From contig NZ_BCTY01000033.1 in the NCBI RefSeq assembly GCF_001591005.1, positions 1 to 40,118 on the forward strand: 40,118 nucleotides of DNA. The letters run 5' to 3'. Of this stretch, positions 32,974 to 40,118 are shown piece after piece. Position 1 is the stretch's first letter, and each line of letters begins with the position of its first letter. The notes beneath the pieces are model-generated. The model was given only the letters and a program-made list of their open reading frames with translations, was not told the DNA's origin and made no database searches. The DNA comes from Sphingomonas sanguinis NBRC 13937 (lineage in GTDB: Bacteria; Pseudomonadota; Alphaproteobacteria; Sphingomonadales; Sphingomonadaceae). The position numbers and the translations under genes are program-made.

Positions 32974-34425
32974 ATGGCGAACGATTCTATGCTGAAATTC
33001 GTGGCTCGCGAGCAGGCTTATCCAGCCAAGCGGGCCGCACCGGACCGCGCGGAAGATTTCCGCGAGATCGCCGAACGCTATGCGCCCCCGGCGGCGGAGG
33101 ACCAGGCGGGGCGCTGCTCGCAATGCGGCGTGCCCTATTGCTCGGTGCACTGCCCGCTGCACAACCATATCCCCGACTGGCTGCGCCTGACCGCGGAAGG
33201 TCGCCTGCGCGAAGCCTATGAGCTGTCCAACGCCACCTCGACCATGCCCGAGATTTGCGGCCGCATCTGCCCGCAGGACCGGCTGTGCGAGGGCAATTGC
33301 GTCATCGAATTTTCGGGCCACGGGGCGGTCACGATCGGCTCGGTCGAAAAGTTCATCACCGACACCGCCTGGGAAGAGGGCTGGGTCGAGCCGCTGGTCC
33401 CCGGACCCGCGCGGGGCCAGTCGGTCGCGGTGATCGGCGCGGGGCCCGCGGGCCTGACCGCCGCCGAATATCTGCGCGTCTCGGGCTATGAGGTCCATGT
33501 CTATGACCGGCACGACCGGGCGGGCGGGCTGCTGACCTATGGCATCCCCGGCTTCAAGCTGGAAAAGCCCGTCGTCATGCGCCGGGTCGAGCGGCTGAAG
33601 GCAGGCGGCATCGTCTTTCACGAGGGCTTTGCGGTCGGCGAGGATGCGACGCTGGAGGAACTGCGCCGTCGTCATGATGCGGTGCTGATCGCGACCGGCG
33701 TGTACAAGGCGCGCAATGTCGAGGTGGACGGCGCGGGGGCGAACGGCGTGATCGCCGCGCTCGACTATCTGACCGCCTCCAATCGCAAGAGCTTCGGCGA
33801 TACGGTCGAGGCGTTCGAGAACGGCTCGCTCAATGCCGAGGGCAAGAATGTCGTCGTGATCGGCGGCGGCGACACCGCGATGGACTGCGTCCGCACCGCG
33901 ATCCGCCAGGGCGCCAAATCGGTGAAGTGTCTTTATCGCCGCGACCGGGCCAACATGCCGGGCTCGCAGCGCGAGGTCGCCAATGCGGAAGAAGAGGGTG
34001 CCGAGTTCGTCTGGCTCTCTGCGCCTCTGGGTTTCGAGGGCGGTGAGACGGTAACGGGCGTACGCGCCGCCAAGATGCGCTTGGGTGCCCCCGACGCGTC
34101 GGGCCGCCGCGCGCCGGAGGCCGAGCCGGGTGCCGACCATCTGCTGGACGCCGACATGGTCATCAAGGCGCTGGGCTTCGACGCCGAGGATTTGCCGAGC
34201 CTGTTCGGCACCGCCGAGCTGGGCGTCAGCCGCTGGGGCACGGTGCTGGTCGACGGCCGCACGCTGATGACCAGCCTGGACGGTGTGTTCGCCGCCGGGG
34301 ACATCGTGCGCGGGGCTTCGCTGGTGGTCTGGGCGATCCGCGACGGGCGCGACGTGGCGCAGGCGATGCACAAGTGGCTGAAGGCACGCGCCAAGACCTC
34401 GGCGCGCGAGAAGGTGGCCGCATGA
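32974..34425 (+). CDS. gltD: Glutamate synthase (NADPH) small subunit
   Basis: This 483-residue flavoprotein feeds electrons from NADPH through FAD to the large subunit. The N-terminal half carries two Cys clusters for 4Fe-4S centres (C48, C51, C56, C60 and C95, C99, C105, C109). An FAD loop (VAVIGAGPAGLTAAEYL) and an NADPH loop (VVVIGGGDTAMDCVRTA) follow. CGGAGG lies about 7 bases before the ATG. It is the first gene of a coupled four-gene cluster and precedes gltB, the reverse of the common gltB-gltD order. The two subunits are separated by two DUF2059 genes. Confidence 0.97.
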   Translation: MANDSMLKFVAREQAYPAKRAAPDRAEDFREIAERYAPPAAEDQAGRCSQCGVPYCSVHCPLHNHIPDWLRLTAEGRLREAYELSNATSTMPEICGRICPQDRLCEGNCVIEFSGHGAVTIGSVEKFITDTAWEEGWVEPLVPGPARGQSVAVIGAGPAGLTAAEYLRVSGYEVHVYDRHDRAGGLLTYGIPGFKLEKPVVMRRVERLKAGGIVFHEGFAVGEDATLEELRRRHDAVLIATGVYKARNVEVDGAGANGVIAALDYLTASNRKSFGDTVEAFENGSLNAEGKNVVVIGGGDTAMDCVRTAIRQGAKSVKCLYRRDRANMPGSQREVANAEEEGAEFVWLSAPLGFEGGETVTGVRAAKMRLGAPDASGRRAPEAEPGADHLLDADMVIKALGFDAEDLPSLFGTAELGVSRWGTVLVDGRTLMTSLDGVFAAGDIVRGASLVVWAIRDGRDVAQAMHKWLKARAKTSAREKVAA

Positions 34426-34985
34426 TGCGCGGTCTCGCTTTCCTCGCGCTGTTGGTGGCCGCGCCGGTCGCGGCCCAGACCGCACCTGCGCCTGCGACGA
34501 CCCCCGATGCGGGCGGGCGGATCGAAACCGCGCGGGCGCTGGTCGCCAAGCTCAACCTCGACAAGACGCTCGACCTGCAGTTTTCGAGTCTGATGCCGCT
34601 GATCGCGAACAACATGGTGAGCGCGCTGCAGGGCGATCCCGCCATTCCGCAGGCGCTGAAGGATCGGCTGACGACGGCCGAGACCCGTCGCCAGGTCGGT
34701 GAGATCGCGACCGAGGAAATGATGGCCGCATTTCGCGCGCGCTACCCCGATATCGCCGAGGCGGCGGCCGAGGAATATCGCCGCAACTTCTCCGAGGCCG
34801 AGTTGAAGGCGATCGTCGCATTTTATGACTCGCCGACCGGCCGGCGGCTGCTCCAGCTGCAACCGCAATTGCAGCAGCGCCTGGCCGAAGCGGGCCGTGC
34901 GATCGGCCAGCAGGCAGGCATGGCCGCCTTCCCCAAGATCCGCGCGCGGATCGAAGCGCTGGGCGGGGCCAAGGGCACGAAGTGA
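34422..34985 (+). CDS. Exported DUF2059 protein A
   Basis: This 187-residue protein has a signal peptide (MMRGLAFLALLVAAPVAAQ, cut near residue 19). A DUF2059-like helical domain spans about residues 95-165 (FRARYPDIAEAAAEEYRRNF, SEAELKAIVAFYDSPTGRRL). DUF2059 proteins are probably periplasmic and of unknown function. The ATG overlaps the gltD stop by four bases (ATGA), so translation is coupled. The placement inside the glutamate synthase cluster is unexpected for an exported protein. Confidence 0.88.
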   Translation: MMRGLAFLALLVAAPVAAQTAPAPATTPDAGGRIETARALVAKLNLDKTLDLQFSSLMPLIANNMVSALQGDPAIPQALKDRLTTAETRRQVGEIATEEMMAAFRARYPDIAEAAAEEYRRNFSEAELKAIVAFYDSPTGRRLLQLQPQLQQRLAEAGRAIGQQAGMAAFPKIRARIEALGGAKGTK

Positions 34986-35569
34986 TGCTGGCGAGCGGCC
35001 TCGGGGCGATGGCCTTGATGCTGGGCGGCGCGATGCAGACCGCGCCGGTCGGTGAGGCGGCCTCGCGCCCGGCGGCACTGACGCTCGCACGGTTGCTCTA
35101 TCCGGAGGCGCTGGTCGTCAAGGCGGCTGGCACCGATGGCATGGTGGCGCAACTGCTCGCGAGTGATCCGAGGATGAAGGCCCGCGAGGATCGGCATCCC
35201 GGTATCGTCCGGGCGATGGCCCAGGCGGTACAGCCGCTGCGGGTGCGCTCGATGCGGGAACGGATGCCCGTCCTGTGGCAGCGTCAGGCGGCGATCTATG
35301 GCGCGGCGTTCACCGAGCCTGAGCTGGCGACGCTGAACCGCTTCTACGCTTCGCCCCCGGGCCAGGCGCTGGTCGCGACGATGCAGAGCGGCACGGTGCC
35401 GCCGAATGAGACGATTCCAGCCGGGCTGGTCGATCGTGTCCGGGCGCTGCGGCCCCGGACCGAGGAGACGGTCCTGACCTGGATAATGGAAGAACAGCCC
35501 TGGGAATGGGGCGAAACGGAAAAGGCCGTGGCGGGGGTGATGACCCGGTTCGGTGAGAGCGGAGAATGA
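34982..35569 (+). CDS. Exported DUF2059-like protein B
   Basis: This protein has about 195 residues from the GTG at 34982; the ATG at 34985 would drop one. The N-terminus is hydrophobic and signal-like (LASGLGAMALMLGGAM), though without an N-terminal positive charge. The segment AIYGAAFTEPELATLNRFYA with PPGQALVATM aligns with DUF2059 protein A (FSEAELKAIVAFYDSPTGRRL), so the two are diverged paralogs. It overlaps protein A by four bases (GTGA) and gltB by four (ATGA). The function is unknown. Confidence 0.85.
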   Translation: MMLASGLGAMALMLGGAMQTAPVGEAASRPAALTLARLLYPEALVVKAAGTDGMVAQLLASDPRMKAREDRHPGIVRAMAQAVQPLRVRSMRERMPVLWQRQAAIYGAAFTEPELATLNRFYASPPGQALVATMQSGTVPPNETIPAGLVDRVRALRPRTEETVLTWIMEEQPWEWGETEKAVAGVMTRFGESGE

Positions 35570-38500
35570 CGATGGACCAGCGCCAATATCTCGCCGAGCA
35601 TGGCATGTACCGCCCCGAGTTCGAGGGCGATGCGTGCGGCGTCGGCATGGTCGCGGCCACCGATGGCCAGCCCTCGCGCCGGGTCGTCCAGTCGGCGATC
35701 GATGCGCTGAAGGCCGTGTGGCATCGCGGCGCGGTGGATGCGGACGGCAAGACCGGCGACGGGGCAGGCCTGCATGTCGATCTGCCGCACCGCTTCTTTG
35801 ACGATGCGATCGCAGCGTCGGGGCACAAGGTGCTGCCCAACCGGCTGGCGGTCGGCATGATCTTCATGCCGCGCACCGATCTGGGCGCGCAGGAAACCTG
35901 CCGCACCATCGTCGAGAGCGTCATCATCGAGGCGGGCTATACCATCTATGGCTGGCGCCAGGTGCCGGTCGACGTGTCGGTCATCGGCATGAAGGCGCAG
36001 GCCACCCGGCCGGAGATCGAGCAGATCATGATCGCCGGGCCGATGCCCGACGAGGTGGATGCCGCCGAGTTCGAGAAGAACCTCTACCTGATCCGTAGGC
36101 GGATCGAAAAGCGCGTCATCGCGGCGCAGATCAGCGGCTTCTATATCTGTTCGCTGTCCTGCCGCTCGATCATCTACAAGGGGCTGTTCCTCGCCGAGAG
36201 CCTGTCGGTCTTCTATCCCGACTTGCAGGACCACCGGTTCGAGAGCCGCGTGGCGATCTTCCACCAGCGTTATTCGACCAACACCTTCCCGCAGTGGTGG
36301 CTGGCGCAGCCCTTCCGCTGCCTGGCGCATAACGGCGAGATCAACACGATCCGTGGCAACAAGAACTGGATGCTCAGCCACGAGATCCGGATGGCCTCGA
36401 TCGCGTTCGGCGACAATTCGGAGGACATCAAGCCGGTGATCCCGGCGGGCGCGTCCGACACCGCCGCGCTCGACGCGGTGTTCGAGGCGATCTGCCGCTC
36501 GGGCCGTGACGCGCCGACCGCCAAGCTGATGCTGGTGCCCGAGGCGTGGCAGAAGGACCTCGACACGCCCAAGGCGCATGCCGAGATGTACCAGTATCTC
36601 GCCTCCGTCATGGAGCCGTGGGACGGTCCGGCCGCGCTGGCGATGACGGACGGCCGCTGGGCGGTGGCGGGCATGGACCGCAACGCGCTGCGCCCGCTGC
36701 GTTATACGCTGACCGTCGACGGCCTGCTGATCGTGGGTTCGGAGAGCGGCATGGTCGTGGTGCCCGAGGCGAGCATCACCGCCAAGGGCCGTCTGGGACC
36801 GGGGCAGATGATCGCCGTCGATCTGGCCGAGGGCAAGCTGTACGACGACCGCGCGATCAAGGACCAGATTTCGGGCGAGCAGGATTATGCCGCGATGATC
36901 GGCGAGTTCCTGACCATGGACCAACTGCCCGCGCCGTCCGAAGAGGAAGCGCTGGTGCGCATGCCCCGCGCGGAGATGCTGCGCCGTCAGGTCGCCGCTG
37001 GCCAGACCATGGAGGATATGGAGCTGATCCTGTCGCCCATGGCCGAGGGGGGCAAGGAAGCCATCGGCTCGATGGGCGACGACACGCCGCTGGCGGTCAT
37101 CTCCGACAAGCCGCGCCTGATCAGCCAGTTCTTCCGCCAGAATTTCAGCCAGGTCACCAACCCGCCGATCGACTCGCTTCGCGAACGCTATGTGATGTCG
37201 CTCAAGACCCGGTTCGGCAATCTCGCCAACATCCTCGACACCGAGGATCGGCGCGAGCGCGTGCTGGTCCTGCCGTCCCCCGTCCTGACCGGCGCCGACT
37301 GGCACCGGCTGAAGACGCATTTCGGGCGTTCGGCGGCCGAGATCGACTGTACCTTCGAGGCCGATGGCGGTCCCGACCGTCTGCGCGCCGCGATCCAGCG
37401 CATCCGCAACCAGGCCGAACAGGCGGTGCGCGAGGGCCGGTCCGAGCTGTTCCTGACCGACGAGCATGTCTCCGAAGGCCGTGTCGCGATCGCGGGCGTG
37501 CTGGCGGCGGCGGCGGTGCACACGCATCTCGTCCGCCGGGGCCTGCGCAGCTATGCGTCGATCAACGTCCGCTCGGCCGAGTGTCTCGACACCCATTATT
37601 ATGCGGTGCTGATCGGCGTCGGTGCGACCACGGTGAACGCCTATCTGGCCGAAGCCGCGATCGTCGACCGCCATGGCCGTGGCCTGTTCGGTGACATGAG
37701 CATCGACCAGTGCCTGATCAACCATCGCACCGCGATCGAGGATGGCCTGCTCAAGATCATGGCGAAGATGGGGATCGCGGTGATCTCCAGCTATCGCGGC
37801 GGCTATAATTTCGAGGCGGTCGGCCTGTCCCGCGCGCTGGTCAACGACCTGTTCCCCGGCATGCCCGCCAAGATTTCGGGCGAGGGTTACAACTCGCTCC
37901 ATTACTCGGCGATGGTCCGTCACGAAGCGGCCTGGGACCAGCATGTCGCGACGCTGCCGATCGGCGGCTTCTACCGCCAGCGCGATGGCGGCGAGACGCA
38001 TGCATATTCGGCGCAGCTGATGCACCTGTTGCAGACGGCGGTGGCGACCGACAGCTATTCGACCTATCTGCAATTCGCACGCGGCGTCGGCGATCTGCCG
38101 CCGGTGTATTTGCGCGACCTGCTCCAGTTCAACTTCCCCAGTGAGGGCGTGCCGGTCGATCAGGTCGAGGCGATCACCGAGATTCGCAAGCGCTTCGTGA
38201 CGCCGGGCATGTCTCTGGGTGCCCTCTCGCCCGAAGCGCACGAAACGCTGGCGATCGCGATGAACCGGATCGGCGCGAAGGCCGTGTCGGGCGAGGGCGG
38301 CGAGGACAAGCTGCGCTATCAGCCCTATGACAATGGCGACAACGCCAACTCGACGATCAAGCAGATCGCGTCCGGCCGCTTCGGCGTGACGGCCGAATAT
38401 CTGAACGCCTGCGACGAGATCGAGATCAAGGTGGCGCAGGGCGCCAAGCCCGGCGAGGGTGGGCAGCTGCCCGGCTTCAAGGTGACCGAGTTCATCGCCA

Positions 38501-40083
38501 AGTTGCGCCACGCGACGCCCGGCGTGACCCTGATCTCGCCGCCGCCGCACCACGACATCTATTCGATCGAGGATCTCGCGCAGCTCATCTATGACTGCAA
38601 GCAGATCAACCCGCGGGCGCGCGTCTGCGTGAAGCTCGTCTCCTCGGCAGGCATCGGCACCGTCGCGGCGGGCGTGGCCAAGGCGCATGCCGACGTCATC
38701 CTGGTGTCGGGCCATGTCGGCGGCACGGGCGCGTCGCCGCAGACCTCGATCAAATATGCCGGGACGCCGTGGGAAATGGGCCTGTCGGAGGTCAACCAGA
38801 CGCTGACCCTTAACGGCCTGCGCGGGCGTATCCGCCTGCGTGCGGACGGTGGTCTCAAGACCGGGCGCGACATCGTGATCGCGGCGATCCTGGGCGCCGA
38901 GGAATTCGGCATCGGCACGCTGAGCCTCGTGGCGATGGGCTGCATCATGGTGCGCCAGTGCCATAGCAACACCTGCCCGGTGGGCGTCTGCGTGCAGGAC
39001 GAGCGGCTTCGCGCCAAGTTCACCGGTACGCCGGAAAAGGTCATCAACCTGATGACCTTCATCGCCGAGGAAGTCCGCGACATCCTGGCGCGTTTGGGGG
39101 TCCGCTCGCTCGACGAGGTGATCGGGCGGACCGAGCTGCTGCGCCAGGTCAGCCGTGGTGCCGAGCATCTCGACGATCTCGACCTCAATCCGGTGCTGGC
39201 CAAGGTCGATGCGACCGACGCCGAGCGGCGGTTCAGCCTGTCGACCTTCCGCAACGAAGTGCCCGACAGCCTGGATGCGCAGATCATCAAGGACGCGAGC
39301 GCCGTGTTCTCGCGCGGCGAGAAGATGCAGCTGACCTATTCGGTGCGCAACACGCACCGCGCGGTCGGTACGCGCCTGTCGTCGGAGATCACGCGCAAGT
39401 TCGGGATGAGCAAGCTGGCCGACGGGCACGTCACCGTCCGCCTGCGCGGATCGGCGGGCCAGTCGCTGGGCGCGTTCCTGTGCAAGGGCATCACGCTGGA
39501 AGTGTTCGGCGACGCCAACGACTATGTCGGCAAGGGCCTGTCGGGCGGCACCATCATCGTGCGCCCGGCGGTCAGCTCGCCGCTGGCCAGCCAGAAGAAC
39601 ACGATCATCGGCAACACGGTGCTCTACGGCGCGACCTCCGGTCGCCTGTTCGCAGCGGGCCAGGCGGGCGAGCGTTTTGCGGTCCGCAACTCGGGCGCGA
39701 CCGTGGTGGTCGAGGGCTGCGGTGCCAATGGCTGCGAATATATGACCGGCGGCGTGGCCGTCGTGCTGGGTGAGGTCGGCGCGAACTTCGGCGCAGGCAT
39801 GACCGGCGGCATGGCCTTCATCTACGACCCCGAGGAGCGTTTCCCCCGTCGCGCCAACCCCGAGAACATCGTGTGGCAGCGCCTCGCCTCCGCGCATTGG
39901 GAAGGCGTGCTGCGCGGTCTGGTCGAGGAGCATGCGGCGCGGACCGACAGCAAGTGGTCGAAGGGCCTGCTGGAGGACTGGGACCGGGTGGCCGGGCATT
40001 TCTGGCAGGTCTGCCCGAAGGAAATGCTGACCCGCCTGGCGCATCCGCTCGACGACAGCGTCGAGGCGGTCGCGGCGGAGTAA
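35566..40083 (+). CDS. gltB: Glutamate synthase (NADPH) large subunit
   Basis: This 1505-residue enzyme forms two glutamate from glutamine and 2-oxoglutarate, completing the GS-GOGAT pathway. The class II amidotransferase domain begins at Cys24 (EGDACGVGMVA), which becomes the N-terminal nucleophile after propeptide removal. Next come the central domain and the FMN-binding synthase domain (PGMSLGALSPEAHE, GEGGEDKLRY, GHVGGTGASPQTS), with 3Fe-4S cysteines C1126, C1132 and C1137 (CIMVRQCHSNTC). The C-terminal GXGXG beta-helix (GANGCEYMTGG) follows. It is complete and typical in length. The start overlaps the DUF2059 B stop by four bases. Confidence 0.98.
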   Translation: MTMDQRQYLAEHGMYRPEFEGDACGVGMVAATDGQPSRRVVQSAIDALKAVWHRGAVDADGKTGDGAGLHVDLPHRFFDDAIAASGHKVLPNRLAVGMIFMPRTDLGAQETCRTIVESVIIEAGYTIYGWRQVPVDVSVIGMKAQATRPEIEQIMIAGPMPDEVDAAEFEKNLYLIRRRIEKRVIAAQISGFYICSLSCRSIIYKGLFLAESLSVFYPDLQDHRFESRVAIFHQRYSTNTFPQWWLAQPFRCLAHNGEINTIRGNKNWMLSHEIRMASIAFGDNSEDIKPVIPAGASDTAALDAVFEAICRSGRDAPTAKLMLVPEAWQKDLDTPKAHAEMYQYLASVMEPWDGPAALAMTDGRWAVAGMDRNALRPLRYTLTVDGLLIVGSESGMVVVPEASITAKGRLGPGQMIAVDLAEGKLYDDRAIKDQISGEQDYAAMIGEFLTMDQLPAPSEEEALVRMPRAEMLRRQVAAGQTMEDMELILSPMAEGGKEAIGSMGDDTPLAVISDKPRLISQFFRQNFSQVTNPPIDSLRERYVMSLKTRFGNLANILDTEDRRERVLVLPSPVLTGADWHRLKTHFGRSAAEIDCTFEADGGPDRLRAAIQRIRNQAEQAVREGRSELFLTDEHVSEGRVAIAGVLAAAAVHTHLVRRGLRSYASINVRSAECLDTHYYAVLIGVGATTVNAYLAEAAIVDRHGRGLFGDMSIDQCLINHRTAIEDGLLKIMAKMGIAVISSYRGGYNFEAVGLSRALVNDLFPGMPAKISGEGYNSLHYSAMVRHEAAWDQHVATLPIGGFYRQRDGGETHAYSAQLMHLLQTAVATDSYSTYLQFARGVGDLPPVYLRDLLQFNFPSEGVPVDQVEAITEIRKRFVTPGMSLGALSPEAHETLAIAMNRIGAKAVSGEGGEDKLRYQPYDNGDNANSTIKQIASGRFGVTAEYLNACDEIEIKVAQGAKPGEGGQLPGFKVTEFIAKLRHATPGVTLISPPPHHDIYSIEDLAQLIYDCKQINPRARVCVKLVSSAGIGTVAAGVAKAHADVILVSGHVGGTGASPQTSIKYAGTPWEMGLSEVNQTLTLNGLRGRIRLRADGGLKTGRDIVIAAILGAEEFGIGTLSLVAMGCIMVRQCHSNTCPVGVCVQDERLRAKFTGTPEKVINLMTFIAEEVRDILARLGVRSLDEVIGRTELLRQVSRGAEHLDDLDLNPVLAKVDATDAERRFSLSTFRNEVPDSLDAQIIKDASAVFSRGEKMQLTYSVRNTHRAVGTRLSSEITRKFGMSKLADGHVTVRLRGSAGQSLGAFLCKGITLEVFGDANDYVGKGLSGGTIIVRPAVSSPLASQKNTIIGNTVLYGATSGRLFAAGQAGERFAVRNSGATVVVEGCGANGCEYMTGGVAVVLGEVGANFGAGMTGGMAFIYDPEERFPRRANPENIVWQRLASAHWEGVLRGLVEEHAARTDSKWSKGLLEDWDRVAGHFWQVCPKEMLTRLAHPLDDSVEAVAAE

Positions 40084-40104
40084 GCGAACGATCCTCCCCG
40101 GCAC

Positions 40105-40118
40105 GGGGGGGGGGGGGG
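40105..40118. other. 14-base poly-G run at contig end
   Basis: A pure G run ends the sequence 21 bases after the gltB stop. It is probably a sequencing or assembly artefact of the contig edge rather than biology. Confidence 0.8.

Noticed and set aside
35344..40104. 1586-codon open frame on the minus strand opposite gltB
   Set aside because: It is the reverse-strand shadow of a highly biased GC-rich gene. The translation is Arg/His/Asp/Ala-rich low complexity with no motifs, while gltB on the plus strand is complete with all catalytic residues.

Overview
The window is about 40 kb of GC-rich chromosome from an alphaproteobacterium of the order Sphingomonadales, most likely Sphingomonas or a close relative. 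The evidence is a single-domain DivK-type response regulator beside a DUF3572 gene, a SusC-like TonB-dependent receptor, and several families of short palindromic intergenic repeats of the kind seen in sphingomonads. The style of the housekeeping proteins also fits. There is no integrase, transposase, phage gene or CRISPR array. Most of the window is ordinary core genome, and the last 14 bases are a pure G run that looks like a contig-end artefact.

Layout. 0.08-4.4 kb (minus): an O-antigen/polysaccharide flippase and DNA polymerase I with all three domains intact. 4.5-7.7 kb (minus): a small Cys-pair protein of slightly lower GC, a lipoprotein serine hydrolase with class A beta-lactamase motifs, and L-aspartate oxidase (nadB). 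7.8-10.0 kb: a TonB-like energy transducer, an ABC ATPase without a permease, and a CHCC zinc-finger protein. 10.2-13.7 kb (plus): tldD, then glnK-amtB behind a textbook sigma-54 promoter and ended by a strong terminator. 13.7-18.8 kb: an EF-hand protein (minus), then argG followed by two tandem paralogous polytopic membrane proteins of unknown function. 18.8-21.5 kb (minus): a FemAB-like acyltransferase, a RidA protein, a HAD hydrolase and DUF3572. 21.5-24.5 kb: divK (plus), two small orphan genes, and the coupled pair ppx-rlmE (minus). 24.6-27.1 kb: tRNA-Gln, a phosphoribosyltransferase, rluE and rlmJ. 27.2-30.9 kb (minus): a large TonB-dependent receptor and tRNA-Leu. 30.9-40.1 kb (plus): an NDUFA9-like oxidoreductase, uppP, and a tightly coupled gltD-DUF2059-DUF2059-gltB cluster.

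Functional themes. Nitrogen assimilation recurs (glnK-amtB, gltD/gltB, argG, nadB). Envelope functions also recur (flippase, uppP, FemAB-like, TonB-like and receptor, tandem membrane proteins), as do rRNA modification enzymes (rlmE, rluE, rlmJ).

The observations most worth following up are: (1) two exported-looking DUF2059 proteins inserted between the two glutamate synthase subunits, with all three junctions being 4-base stop/start overlaps; (2) the tandem paralogous membrane proteins, which have a conserved Asp/His first-loop motif reminiscent of GT-C enzymes; and (3) several families of paired palindromic intergenic repeats. I found no clear new defence or mobile system.
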